Source of the DNA: Actinomycetota bacterium
Lineage (GTDB): Bacteria > Actinomycetota > Acidimicrobiia > Acidimicrobiales > CADCTF01
Direction of reading: 5' to 3'
DNA: 17,369 nt
NCBI GenBank assembly: GCA_019348305.1
Contig: JAHWJQ010000019.1
Coordinates: 1 to 17,369 of the forward strand
The number at the start of each line of letters is the position of its first letter. The first letter of the stretch is position 1. The translations under genes were made by a program, and so were the position numbers. Of the stretch, positions 1 through 7,675 are shown piece after piece. The notes below the pieces were generated by a model. The model was not told where the DNA came from. It saw only the letters and a list, made by a program, of their open reading frames with translations, and did no database searches.

Positions 1-885
1 GTGCCCGAGCCTGAGCCGGTGATGGTGTTGCCCGAGCCCGAGCCCGAGTCCGAGCCCGAGTCCGAGCCCGAGTCCGAGCCCGAGCCCGAGCCCGAGCCCG
101 AGTCCGAGTCCGAGTCCGAGCCGGTGGTGGTGTTGCCGGAACCCGAGCCGGTGGTGGTGTTGCCCGAGCCCGAGCCGGTGATGGTGTTGCCGGAACCCGA
201 GCCGGTGGTGGTGTTGCCGGAACCCAAGCCGGTGGTGGTGTTGCCGGAACCCAAGCCGGTGGTGGTGTTGCCGGAACCCGAGTCCGAGCCGGAGCCGGAG
301 CCGGTGGTGGTGTTGCCCGAGCCGGAGCCGCCCGAGCCGGAGCCGGTGTCCGACGAGGCCGTCGCCTGGTGGCTCGACGACGAGGATCCGCCCGAGGCCG
401 CGTCGCACGACGAGGCGGACGCCGACGACTGGCGGCCCTGGTGGGAGTCGGTCAAAGAGGAGCGTCTCCAGTGGCCGGACCCGGCCGCGGCCGAGCCTTC
501 GATGGCCGACGCCACCCTGGTCGAGCCAGCACCGGTGGACCTCACGCCCCCGTCCCCGTCCCCGTCCCCGTCCCCGCCGGCGCCGTCGCCGTCGCCGTCG
601 CCGGAAACCGAGCGTTACCGGCCGTCATGGACGGCGGCGCCGGCCGTCACTGGTCCCGCCGCCCGCCCCGCTGCCGCGCAGAGCAGCCCCGTCACCGCTG
701 TCGAACAGAGGCGCTCGCCACCGATTCCGGTGATGCCGGGCGGCGCTGCCGAGCGACCGCACCGCATCCGCGCCGCGATCGCGCTGATCGTCCTGGTGCT
801 GGTTGCCGGCGGCGCACTGGCGAGTGCAGTGGGCCTGGCTCTGGTGATCCTGACGCTGGCACTGCGCCGGGTCGCCGCCGGATGA
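1..885 (+). CDS. Pro/Glu-repeat protein with C-terminal membrane anchor (5' end may be cut)
   Basis: I do not recognise a family. The frame is open from the first base; GTG at 1 could be a start, but the frame may continue upstream of the window. Residues 1-115 are low complexity: Pro-Glu and Ser-Glu dipeptides, then nine-residue units of the type PEPEPVVVL in tandem. Residues about 118-165 are acidic and Trp-rich ([22 protein letters not shown]). A Pro-Ser stretch follows around 185-205. Residues about 258-288 are strongly hydrophobic, ending in ALRRVAAG. A stiff acidic arm carried by a C-terminal membrane helix is the simplest reading; which side of the membrane it faces cannot be told. The Trp-rich segment and hydrophobic tail favour this strand, although the repeat tract is also open on the other strand. 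It converges on the gene ending at 900. Confidence 0.6.
   Translation: MPEPEPVMVLPEPEPESEPESEPESEPEPEPEPESESESEPVVVLPEPEPVVVLPEPEPVMVLPEPEPVVVLPEPKPVVVLPEPKPVVVLPEPESEPEPEPVVVLPEPEPPEPEPVSDEAVAWWLDDEDPPEAASHDEADADDWRPWWESVKEERLQWPDPAAAEPSMADATLVEPAPVDLTPPSPSPSPSPPAPSPSPSPETERYRPSWTAAPAVTGPAARPAAAQSSPVTAVEQRRSPPIPVMPGGAAERPHRIRAAIALIVLVLVAGGALASAVGLALVILTLALRRVAAG
35..330. repeat. Tandem repeats: 6-base GAGCCC/GAGTCC and 27-base units
   Basis: Bases 35-120 are near-perfect hexamers (GAGCCC or GAGTCC) encoding Glu-Pro and Glu-Ser. From 121 to about 282 there are six 27-base units, each a GTG-rich half (Val-Val-Val-Leu or Val-Met-Val-Leu) and a CCGGAACCCGAG-like half. A further partial copy lies at 301. 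Copies differ by single substitutions such as GAG to AAG (Glu to Lys). All unit lengths are multiples of three, so copy-number change would keep the frame. Confidence 0.85.
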
Positions 886-904
886 GCTGAGGCTGAAGCT
901 CAGC
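886..904. terminator. Possible short bidirectional terminator hairpin
   Basis: GCTGAG (886-891) and CTCAGC (899-904) form a 6-bp stem with a 7-base loop, in the gap between two converging genes. The right arm overlaps the stop codon of the minus-strand gene. There is no T run on either side, so this is a weak call based mostly on position. Confidence 0.3.
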
Positions 905-1304
905 CCTTGCCGAACAGGCCGAAACGCCCGCCGTTGGCGGCTGCGCCGGCGCCGGTGCCGGCGGTCTCAGGCTTGACGGCAACCGGGGCGGGGCTCGGCG
1001 CCGGGGCCGGGGCCGGGGTCGGGGTCGGCGCTGCGCTCGGCCGGTTCGCCGCCGGCGCCGGGGCAGGGGCCGCCGGCGCGGGGGCAGGGGCCGCCGCTGC
1101 GGGCGCCTCTTCGGTGACCGCCACCTCGACCCGGTAGTAGGTCTTCACCTCGATCGGGACCTCCTGCATCCGGAAGATGCGGGCGTCCTTGCCCTGGCCC
1201 GAGTTGCGCAGCCACTCGACGTGCCGCGCCGCCTCCTCGAGGCCCTCTGTCTGGTGGTAGACGGCTTGGCCGTCGTTCGACCGGTAGATGACGATGTGCG
1301 ACAT
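900..1304 (-). CDS. Small protein with conserved-looking N-terminal domain and Pro/Ala tail
   Basis: This is a hypothetical protein of 134 residues. The first 65 residues look folded: MSHIVIYRSNDGQAVYHQ is followed by a helix-like stretch (LEEAARHVEWLRNSG) and a strand rich in Val and Tyr (VKTYYRVEVAV). The rest is a Pro/Ala linker ending in a Gly-rich tip, GGRFGLFGKG. I chose ATG at 1304 over GTG at 1310: AAAGGAG lies seven bases before the ATG but would almost touch the GTG. It lies 69 bases downstream of the sortase on the same strand, so the two may be cotranscribed. No catalytic motif is visible, and I do not assign a function. Confidence 0.7.
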   Translation of the reverse strand: MSHIVIYRSNDGQAVYHQTEGLEEAARHVEWLRNSGQGKDARIFRMQEVPIEVKTYYRVEVAVTEEAPAAAAPAPAPAAPAPAPAANRPSAAPTPTPAPAPAPSPAPVAVKPETAGTGAGAAANGGRFGLFGKG

Positions 1305-1373
1305 GTCCACGCTCCTTTTTCCAGACGTTCCATCGGACGAGGGAGCGGCGTCCTTGAGACGGACCAGCAGACT

Positions 1374-2066
1374 TCAGGAACCCGACGCCGGCGCTTCCCC
1401 CGACGGAGCGAGGTCCATCCGCACGACGTAGCGCTGCTTGGCCGAGCCCGGCGGGTGGCAGGCGAAGATCGTGGCCGTCGCGGTAGGCGTGGGGTTCACG
1501 ATGTCGAGCCGGGTGGGCATGACGATCTCGCTGCCTGTCACGACGTACCGGCTGCGGACGCCGTTGACGACGAAGAAGACCTCGTCGCCGGGGACCAGCT
1601 TGTCGATGTTGCGGAAGGGCTTGCTGTGGGTCACCCGATGGCCGGCGAACACGCTGTTGCCGACCTCACCGGGAAAGGCGGTGCCGGGCCAGTGACTCGG
1701 GCCATGGTCGATGTTGCGCATCGAGATGCCGTGCATGATCTTGTGGTTGAGCCCGATCTTGGGGATCTCGATCCTGCCGATCTCCACGATCGGCTCTTGG
1801 GCGTAGGGCTGGCGCGGAGGACGCACCGGCGCCGGCGCCCGCGGTGTGACGACGCGGAGCGGCGCCGCTGTGGTCGTGGTGGGCTCGATGGTCGTGGTCG
1901 TGGTCGATGTCGTCGTGGTGGGCAACGGTTCGACGGCCAGCACCGGGGCGTCGGCCACCGCCTGGGCCGGCTCGGTGGTCTTGATCACCGCGACCAGGCC
2001 CCCGCCGAAGAGCAGCAGGCCGACAAGCAGCACTAGGAGGAATCGTCGGGAGTCCCTCATCGTCAT
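1374..2066 (-). CDS. srtE: Class E-type sortase (actinobacterial)
   Basis: Sortases are membrane-anchored cysteine transpeptidases that cut a sorting signal on exported proteins and join them to cell-wall peptidoglycan. Residues 9-28 form an N-terminal membrane helix. Residues 48-68 are a Thr-rich stalk. The catalytic domain starts around 94 (IVEIGRIEIPKIGL) and shows His143 (FAGHRVTH), Cys203 (IFACHPPGSAKQR) and Arg212, the expected triad. The HPPGSAKQRYVV context after the Cys resembles class E sortases; the usual TLTTC before it is changed to ATIFAC. Length (230 aa) is normal. No protein in this window has an obvious LPXTG/LAXTG sorting signal, so its substrates lie elsewhere. ATG at 2066 has no clear ribosome binding site; ATG at 2060 is an alternative. 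Confidence 0.9.
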   Translation of the reverse strand: MTMRDSRRFLLVLLVGLLLFGGGLVAVIKTTEPAQAVADAPVLAVEPLPTTTTSTTTTTIEPTTTTAAPLRVVTPRAPAPVRPPRQPYAQEPIVEIGRIEIPKIGLNHKIMHGISMRNIDHGPSHWPGTAFPGEVGNSVFAGHRVTHSKPFRNIDKLVPGDEVFFVVNGVRSRYVVTGSEIVMPTRLDIVNPTPTATATIFACHPPGSAKQRYVVRMDLAPSGEAPASGS

Positions 2067-2133
2067 AGTCTCGCACTTTCATCGACAGGCCTTGACCGCG
2101 CCGAGAGAGGTTCGCACCACTCTGCACACCGAC

Positions 2134-2730
2134 ATGTCCGATTCGACGACCGCCGGCGAGCGCCGCCGGCGAGCAGGGGAGGCGGGCCACGCCGGCGACG
2201 AAGCCGGCGCTCGCCGACTTCTCGCCGACCCCGATCCGGGGGTGCGGGCAACCGCTCTGGGCGCCCTGGTCCGGATGGGGAGGAGCAGCGAGGAGGACTT
2301 CGCCGACGGGTTGGCCGACCCTCACCCGACGGTACGAAGGCGGGCGGCGACCGAGGCCTCGACGGCAGCGCTCGACCTGGTACCGGTCCTGGCCGACCCC
2401 GAGCCGCTGGTGGCCGAGGCGGCGGCGTGGGCGCTCGGAGAGCGCGGTGCGGGCGCCGGACCAGCGGAAATCACCGCCCTCGCCGACCTGGCGACGACGC
2501 ATCCGGACGCGCTCTGTCGTGAAGCCGCGGTGGCCGCCCTCGGCGCCATCGGCCACCCTGCCGGCCTGCCCGCCATCCTCGCGGCGACGACCGACAAGCC
2601 GGCCGTGCGCCGCCGGGCCGTTCTCGCCCTGGCACCCTTCGAAGGGCCCGAGGTGGACGCCGCCCTCCAGCGGGCGCTCGCCGATCGCGACTGGCAGGTG
2701 CGCCAGGCGGCCGAAGACCTCTCCCGCTGA
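2134..2730 (+). CDS. HEAT-repeat (PBS-lyase-like) protein
   Basis: This is a soluble, all-helical repeat protein of 198 residues. At least five degenerate HEAT-like units of about 30 residues are visible, each with an Asp/His-Pro turn followed by an Arg/Ala-rich helix: DPDPGVRATALGAL, DPHPTVRRRAATEAS, DPEPLVAEAAAWALGERG, HPDALCREAAVAALGAIG and KPAVRRRAVLALAPFEG, ending DRDWQVRQAAEDLSR. Such proteins usually act as protein-binding scaffolds; related bilin lyases act on phycobiliproteins, but nothing here suggests that role. The frame runs open upstream to 1846, where it overlaps the sortase antisense. ATG at 2134 is the first plausible start, though no Shine-Dalgarno sequence precedes it. It is divergent from the sortase and converges on livK. 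Confidence 0.8.
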   Translation: MSDSTTAGERRRRAGEAGHAGDEAGARRLLADPDPGVRATALGALVRMGRSSEEDFADGLADPHPTVRRRAATEASTAALDLVPVLADPEPLVAEAAAWALGERGAGAGPAEITALADLATTHPDALCREAAVAALGAIGHPAGLPAILAATTDKPAVRRRAVLALAPFEGPEVDAALQRALADRDWQVRQAAEDLSR

Positions 2731-2742
2731 GGCCTCTCGGCA

Positions 2743-2762
2743 GCGGCGCATCAGAGCGCCGC
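2743..2762. terminator. Hairpin between converging HEAT gene and livK
   Basis: GCGGCGC (2743-2749) and GCGCCGC (2756-2762) make a perfect 7-bp GC-only stem with a 6-base loop in the 37-base gap between two converging stop codons. On the plus strand it is followed by GAAAATCATTTCTT, an imperfect T-rich stretch. It could terminate both genes. Confidence 0.5.
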
Positions 2763-2767
2763 GAAAA

Positions 2768-4060
2768 TCATTTCTTGAACTCGTACATTTCGGCCGCGCC
2801 GGACTGGAAGTTCTTCTTCAGCGCCTCGAGGCCGCCCGGCACGCCGGGGTTCACCTTGAACACGGTGTTGGCCTTGGGGGGCTTGCGCTCGCCCACCTCG
2901 CCATAGCCGTAGTCGCCGAAGAGCCCCCCGAACTCGACCGTCCCCAGCTTCTTGCTGGCCTCGAGGACCCCCTCGCGCCCGAGGTCGCCGCGCGTCACCG
3001 CCTCCTCCAGCAGCTCCACCACGGCCTTCATCTGCGCATAGCCGAAGGTGAAGTAGGTGTCGGGCTTCTGGTCGGGCCGGAACTTCCTGACGTCGGCGAT
3101 CATCTCCTTCATGCCGGGGACCGTTTCGTCCCCCCACGTCGTGCCCTCTGCCACGTAGAGCACGTTCTTCTGCCACAGCGGGCTGGCCGCGTAGGCCGGG
3201 AGCCAAGACGGAGACTGGGCGATGAAGTACTGAGGATCGAGCCCGAGCTGTTGGGCCTTGCCCAAGAACGCGTTGGTCGCCGTCGGCAGCGACGTCATGA
3301 CCACCACGCCGCAGCCGGCGTTCTTCAGCTGGGTGACTTGGGCGGTGAAGTCGGTGTCGGTCGCCGTGTAGCGGGCGGTGGCCGCCACCGAGAAGCCGAG
3401 CTCCTTGGCCGCGAACTCGAGTCCCTCGAGGCCAGCCTCGCCGTAGGCGTCCTCGGCCGCGAAGCCGCAAACCCGCTTGCCTTTGGCCCCACCCTCACCC
3501 AAGGCGTAGGCGAGGCCGTTTATGACCTGGGTCTGGTACGGCGCTCCCACGGGGAGCAGGTTCTCCTCGCCGATCCACTCGGCGTCGAGGGAGGCGGGCG
3601 AGGCCATCATCTTGTCGGTCTTGAGGTCGACCAGCACCGCGCTGGTGGGGGGCGTGCCCAGGATCTGGGCGAACATCACCACCGAGTCCTTGATCTGTTT
3701 GTACTTGGCCTTGGTGTTGTCGGTGTTGTAGGCGTTGTCCTCGGCGATCAGCTCGAGCTTGTACTTGCCGGCGATGCCGCCCTTGGCGTTGACCTTCTCC
3801 AGGTACACCCGGTTGCCCTCCGTCAGCGGGATGCCGATGGCCCCCGCCACCGGGCCGGTCAGCGGGGTGAGGGCGCCGAGCTTGATGGTCGTGAGGTCGA
3901 AGCCGGGCACCGCCGACAGCTGGCTGGGGCCGCCCGCCTCGCTCCCCTCCCCCTGCTCGCGGCTGGTGCGGGCGTCGCCGCGACCGCACCCTGCGGCGGC
4001 GACGAGCAGGGCCAGCACCAGTGCCGCCGACCTGAGGTGGGAGCGGTCGCCTGCAACCAT
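2768..4060 (-). CDS. livK: Branched-chain amino acid/amide-type ABC transporter substrate-binding lipoprotein
   Basis: This is the extracytoplasmic binding component of the importer encoded just upstream, with the type I periplasmic-binding fold of the LivK/Peripla_BP_6 family. A lipoprotein signal is present: basic start, hydrophobic stretch 11-23, then AAAGC with the lipidated Cys at 25. The mature protein opens with the family signature IKLGALTPLTGPVA and contains NRVYLEKVNAKGGIAGKYKLELIAED. Length 430 is typical. The ATG overlaps the livM stop by one base (TGATG), with AAAAAGGAG as ribosome binding site. The ligand cannot be read from sequence: relatives bind leucine/isoleucine/valine, urea, amides or aromatic acids. 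Being last in the operon is unusual for livK but fits tight coupling. Confidence 0.92.
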   Translation of the reverse strand: MVAGDRSHLRSAALVLALLVAAAGCGRGDARTSREQGEGSEAGGPSQLSAVPGFDLTTIKLGALTPLTGPVAGAIGIPLTEGNRVYLEKVNAKGGIAGKYKLELIAEDNAYNTDNTKAKYKQIKDSVVMFAQILGTPPTSAVLVDLKTDKMMASPASLDAEWIGEENLLPVGAPYQTQVINGLAYALGEGGAKGKRVCGFAAEDAYGEAGLEGLEFAAKELGFSVAATARYTATDTDFTAQVTQLKNAGCGVVVMTSLPTATNAFLGKAQQLGLDPQYFIAQSPSWLPAYAASPLWQKNVLYVAEGTTWGDETVPGMKEMIADVRKFRPDQKPDTYFTFGYAQMKAVVELLEEAVTRGDLGREGVLEASKKLGTVEFGGLFGDYGYGEVGERKPPKANTVFKVNPGVPGGLEALKKNFQSGAAEMYEFKK

Positions 4061-5154
4061 CAGATCTCCTTTTTCAACGGGACGGGCGTCAACGGGACCG
4101 GCCTCGAGGCCAGGCGCGCCTTGATCCGGAACCAGATGCCGGCCAGCCCGTCGGGCTCGAACACCAAGAACCCGATGATGACGACGCCGAACAGGATGGC
4201 GTTGAGCTCCGGGATGGTCACCCCGAGGCTCTCGATGAGCGGGACCCGGTTCCCGTAGTTCTCGATCACCCGGGGGACGCTACCGATGAACAGCCCGCCC
4301 AGGACGGAACCGAAGACGGTGCCGACCCCGCCAACGATGACCATGGCGATGAACTGGATCGACAGGAACAGGTTCCAGTGCTCCGGGTTGACGAAGTTGA
4401 AGTACGAGCCGTACAGGGCGCCGGCCACCGCCGCGTACGCGCTCGACACCACGAACGCTCCCACCTTGTAGCGGGCCGGGTCGATGCCGATGATGGCGGC
4501 CGCCATCTCGTGTTCGCGGACGGCCTGCATCGCTCGCCCGGGGCGGGTCCCCACGATGTTCGTGGCCACGAGCACTCCCAGAGCCACGACGGCCCAGATC
4601 AGCCAGAAAAAGGACTGGTCGACGGTGTAGGCCCGCCCTGCCACCTCGAGGTGGGCGAAGTCCACGGGGCCGACGAATGCAGCTCGGGACTCCCCGGTGA
4701 AGCCGAGGGCTCCGCCAGTGACGGACTCGAAGTTCTTCCAGACGTGGATGCCGATGAACACGACGCCGAGCGAGACGATGGCCAGGTAGTTGCCCCGCAG
4801 CCGCAGGGCGAAGGGGGCGATGACGCCGCCGAGGAGGCCGCCGGCCACCGCCGCGAGCACGAGCCACACCGGCAGGGGGAGCCCCAGGTCCCCCCCGAAG
4901 TGGGCCCAGACGTAGGCGCCCACTCCCATGAAGAAGGCGTGGCCGAGCGAGACCTGGCCGGTGTAGCCGGTCAGCAGGTTGAGCCCGATCGTCCCCAGGA
5001 CGAAGATACCGGCCACGTTGAGCACCGACAGCGGGAAGTCGGCGAGCCGGAGGGGCGCGAGCACGAACACCACCGGCGCCATCGCCGCCAGCACCCACTT
5101 CGCCGGCGTGTCGAGCAACCGCCGTCGACGCCGGTCGATCGTGGGCCCGGCCAT
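4060..5154 (-). CDS. livM: Branched-chain amino acid ABC transporter permease LivM
   Basis: This is one of the two membrane permeases of the importer; it pairs with LivH to form the translocation channel. The 364-residue protein begins with a basic cytoplasmic segment (TIDRRRRRLLDTP) and then multiple hydrophobic segments. The LivM hallmark is clear: GLNLLTGYTGQVSLGHAFFMGVGAY around residues 60-85. Further on are the EHEMAAAIIGID cytoplasmic coupling loop and VIVGGVGTVFGSVLGG. I chose ATG at 5154 because the frame upstream of it is only the shadow of livH; the start overlaps the livH stop by one base (TGATG). The C-terminus ends in a short basic tail (PVPLKKEI) whose codons supply the livK ribosome binding site. 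Confidence 0.93.
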   Translation of the reverse strand: MAGPTIDRRRRRLLDTPAKWVLAAMAPVVFVLAPLRLADFPLSVLNVAGIFVLGTIGLNLLTGYTGQVSLGHAFFMGVGAYVWAHFGGDLGLPLPVWLVLAAVAGGLLGGVIAPFALRLRGNYLAIVSLGVVFIGIHVWKNFESVTGGALGFTGESRAAFVGPVDFAHLEVAGRAYTVDQSFFWLIWAVVALGVLVATNIVGTRPGRAMQAVREHEMAAAIIGIDPARYKVGAFVVSSAYAAVAGALYGSYFNFVNPEHWNLFLSIQFIAMVIVGGVGTVFGSVLGGLFIGSVPRVIENYGNRVPLIESLGVTIPELNAILFGVVIIGFLVFEPDGLAGIWFRIKARLASRPVPLTPVPLKKEI

Positions 5155-6050
5155 CAGACCCGCTGCACCTGCTTGGCCCCGAAGAGCCCGTAGGGCCGCA
5201 CGACCAGGATGACCACGAGCACCACGTAGGGGGTGACGCGGTGGAAGTTGGCGCCCAGGAACTCCGGGAGCCGCTCGGAGTAGCCGGCCGTCATCACCTC
5301 GACGACGCCCATGATGGCGCCGCCCACCAGCGACCCCCCGGGGGAGTCGAGGCCGCCCAGCACCACCGACGGGAAGGCCACGAGGGCGACGACACCGAGG
5401 GAGGGCTCCACCCCGCGGCCCCCCGAGGCCAGCAGGACGCCGGCCGCGGTGGCGATGGCCGCGGCGATGCCCCACGTGATGCCGACCATCGCCCGCACGC
5501 TGATGCCCTGGGCCAACGCTGCCTCCTGGTCGGACGCCACCGCTCGCATGGCCACCCCCAGGGTCGTGTAGCGGAACAGGGTGAAGAAGCCGGCGAGCAG
5601 GACGCCGGCCACCACGATGCGGGCCAGGTCGCTCTGGGCCACCACCACGCCGGCCAACGACAGGGTCCGCAGACCCCACGGGTCGTCGAGCGGCAAGGTG
5701 GCCCCGCCCCAGATGATGATCACGGCCTGTTCGATGACGATGGCCAAGCCGACGGTGATCATGATCACCGCGAAGGTTGGTCGGCCCACCATGCGCGACA
5801 AGATCAGCCGCTCCGTCAACAGCGCGACCCCGGCACAGCCCACCATGGCCAGGGCGGCGGCCGCGAAGAACGGCACACCCCACGTCTGGCTGATGCCGTA
5901 GGTCAGGTAGGCGCCGAGCAGCGCCAGGGCACCCAGGGCGAAGTTGATGACGCCGGTGGCCTTGTAGATGATCACGAAGCCCAGGGCCACCAGGGCATAC
6001 AGCGCCCCCACCGCCACCCCGGCCACCAGGAACTGCAGGAAGTCGGTCAT
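5154..6050 (-). CDS. livH: Branched-chain amino acid ABC transporter permease LivH
   Basis: This is the second membrane permease of the importer, 298 residues, which is normal for LivH. It starts with the family signature: membrane helix AVGALYALVALGFVIIYKATGVINFA followed by LGALALLGAYLTY. Later segments include the cytoplasmic coupling loop (VASDQEAALAQGISV) and FPSVVLGGLDSPGGSLVGG. ATG at 6050 overlaps the stop of the ATPase gene by four bases (ATGA), and its own stop overlaps livM by one base, so translation is probably coupled throughout. Confidence 0.94.
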   Translation of the reverse strand: MTDFLQFLVAGVAVGALYALVALGFVIIYKATGVINFALGALALLGAYLTYGISQTWGVPFFAAAALAMVGCAGVALLTERLILSRMVGRPTFAVIMITVGLAIVIEQAVIIIWGGATLPLDDPWGLRTLSLAGVVVAQSDLARIVVAGVLLAGFFTLFRYTTLGVAMRAVASDQEAALAQGISVRAMVGITWGIAAAIATAAGVLLASGGRGVEPSLGVVALVAFPSVVLGGLDSPGGSLVGGAIMGVVEVMTAGYSERLPEFLGANFHRVTPYVVLVVILVVRPYGLFGAKQVQRV

Positions 6051-7663
6051 CGTCCTCCGGAGGTCACGCCCAGGTAGGCCCGGACCACCTCGGGGTGGGC
6101 CTGCACGTCGGCGGGCGTACCCACAGCGATGACCCGGCCGAAATCGAGGACGACAACGCGGTCGGCGGTGCCCATGACCATGTGCATGTCGTGTTCCACG
6201 AGGATGACGGCGATCCCCAGGCGCCGGTTGACCTCGCCGATGTAGCCCGCAACCTCCTCGGCCTCCTGACGGTTCATGCCCGCCACCGGCTCGTCGAGGA
6301 GCAACACCTTGGGCTCCATGGCCAGGGCCCGGCCGAGCTCGATGCGCTTCTGCACGCCGTAGGGCAGAAGGCCGGCCCGGGAGTACCGGTACCGGTCCAG
6401 CCCGAGGAAGACCATGACCTCCTCGCAGCGGGCTCGGTGCTCGATCTCCTCCCGCCGGGCCCGCCCCCGCCAGGCGGCGCCGGCCAGGAACCCCGTCCTC
6501 ATGAGGTGGTGGCGGCCGAGCATCAGGTTGTCGACCACGTTCAGGCTCGTGAACAAGGCGAGGTTCTGGAAGGTGCGGGCGACGCCGCGAGCTGCCGCCT
6601 CGTCCGGTCGCCGCCCCGTCAACTCCTCGCCGTCGAGGCGGATCGAGCCCTCCTGCGGGCGGTACACCTGGTTGAGGCAGTTGAGGATGGAGGTCTTGCC
6701 GGCGCCGTTGGGGCCGATCACGGCCAGCACCTCGCAGCGCCCGACATCGAAGGTCGCACGATCGAGGGCGGTCACCCCGCCGAAGCGCAACGTGAGCCCC
6801 CTCACCTCCAACAGGGCCTCACCCACGGAGGTTCTGCACCGGCCCGAGCGGCCCCTCTGAGCGGGGAGCACCCGGCCCGAAGTCGTCGGCTGCTGGGCGC
6901 CGAGGTAGGAGTGGCGCAGTTCGGGGTTCTCCATCAGCTCGGCCCCCGACCCCTCGAGGACGACCCGTCCGTGGCTCATGACGAACCCCCGGGCGGCGAT
7001 CGCCAGCGCCATCGCCGCGTTCTGCTCCACGAGCAGCACGGTCGTGCCCTCGGCGTTGATGTCGACGACGACGCCGGCGATCTGCTCCACCGCTCGGGGG
7101 GCGAGGCCGAGCGAGGGCTCGTCCAGGAGCAGCAGCCGGGGTGACGCCATCAGGGCCCGCCCGATCGCGAGCATCTGCTGCTCGCCCCCCGAGAGATAGC
7201 CGGCGGTGCGGCGACGGCGATCGGCCAGGACCGGGAACAGCTCCATCACCCGGTCGAAGGAAGCGGCCAGGCCGGCACGGTCCCTGCGCCGGCAGTACCC
7301 CCCGACGCGAAGGTTCTCCTCGACGGACAGCTCCGAGAAGATCCGCCGGCCCTCCATCACCTGGCCCACCCCCCGGGCCACGATGGCCGGTGCGGCCAGG
7401 CGAGTGATGGGCCGGCCCTCCAGCTCGACCGAGCCCTTGGTGACGCGCCCCCGGTGCAGGCCCAACAGACCTGACAGCGCCCGCAGGAGGGTCGTCTTGC
7501 CGGCCCCGTTGGCCCCGAGCAGGGCGACGACGGACCCCCGGGGCACGTCCAGCGTCACTCCCCGCAGCACGGGGATCACGTCGCTGTAGACCACCTCGAG
7601 GCTGTGCACGGCCAGGAGCGGTGCTTCTGGGAGGGCCGCGGCGAAGGCGGGCGACCCGGCCAC
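6047..7663 (-). CDS. livF/livG: Fused LivF-LivG ABC transporter ATPase
   Basis: These are normally two proteins, the ATPases that power the LivHM channel; here one frame of 538 residues encodes both, LivF half first. LivF half (1-255): Walker A GANGAGKT 50-57, signature LSGGEQQ 157-163, Walker B LLLLDEP 177-183, then VEQN. LivG half (about 280-538): Walker A GPNGAGKT 317-324, variant signature LPYGVQ 433-438, DEP 457-459, and VEHDMHMV. The linker, residues 256-279, is Arg/Ser/Gly-rich. GTG at 6826 (Val280) could start a separate LivG but lacks a ribosome binding site. Another frame stops at TGA 6821-6819, inside the first LivG codons, so an indel could have joined two genes. GTG at 7663 lies 12 bases after mreB. 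Confidence 0.9.
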   Translation of the reverse strand: MAGSPAFAAALPEAPLLAVHSLEVVYSDVIPVLRGVTLDVPRGSVVALLGANGAGKTTLLRALSGLLGLHRGRVTKGSVELEGRPITRLAAPAIVARGVGQVMEGRRIFSELSVEENLRVGGYCRRRDRAGLAASFDRVMELFPVLADRRRRTAGYLSGGEQQMLAIGRALMASPRLLLLDEPSLGLAPRAVEQIAGVVVDINAEGTTVLLVEQNAAMALAIAARGFVMSHGRVVLEGSGAELMENPELRHSYLGAQQPTTSGRVLPAQRGRSGRCRTSVGEALLEVRGLTLRFGGVTALDRATFDVGRCEVLAVIGPNGAGKTSILNCLNQVYRPQEGSIRLDGEELTGRRPDEAAARGVARTFQNLALFTSLNVVDNLMLGRHHLMRTGFLAGAAWRGRARREEIEHRARCEEVMVFLGLDRYRYSRAGLLPYGVQKRIELGRALAMEPKVLLLDEPVAGMNRQEAEEVAGYIGEVNRRLGIAVILVEHDMHMVMGTADRVVVLDFGRVIAVGTPADVQAHPEVVRAYLGVTSGGR

Positions 7664-7675
7664 CTCAGCGGTCCA

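Noticed and set aside
1..600. The minus strand is also open across the repeat tract and would read Gly-Ser-rich units of the type GSGNTTTTG, like a surface repeat protein.
   Set aside because: The plus frame continues into a Trp-rich segment and a clear membrane helix with a stop at a gene boundary. The minus frame upstream of the repeats is featureless Ser/Ala/Gly sequence. Open antisense frames are common in GC-rich repeats. The plus strand is preferred, though not proven.
548..606. GTCCCC and GTCGCC short tandem repeats as a possible CRISPR-like or regulatory array.
   Set aside because: Simple 6-base repeats encoding a Pro-Ser linker, with no spacers.
2447..4258. Long plus-strand open frame of about 600 codons over livK.
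   Set aside because: It is antisense to livK, His/Arg/Gly-rich with no motif, and begins inside the HEAT gene; a typical GC-rich shadow.
5155..5883. N-terminal extension of LivM in the frame open from 5883.
   Set aside because: It is the out-of-frame shadow of livH. LivM starts at 5154 with an overlapping TGATG.
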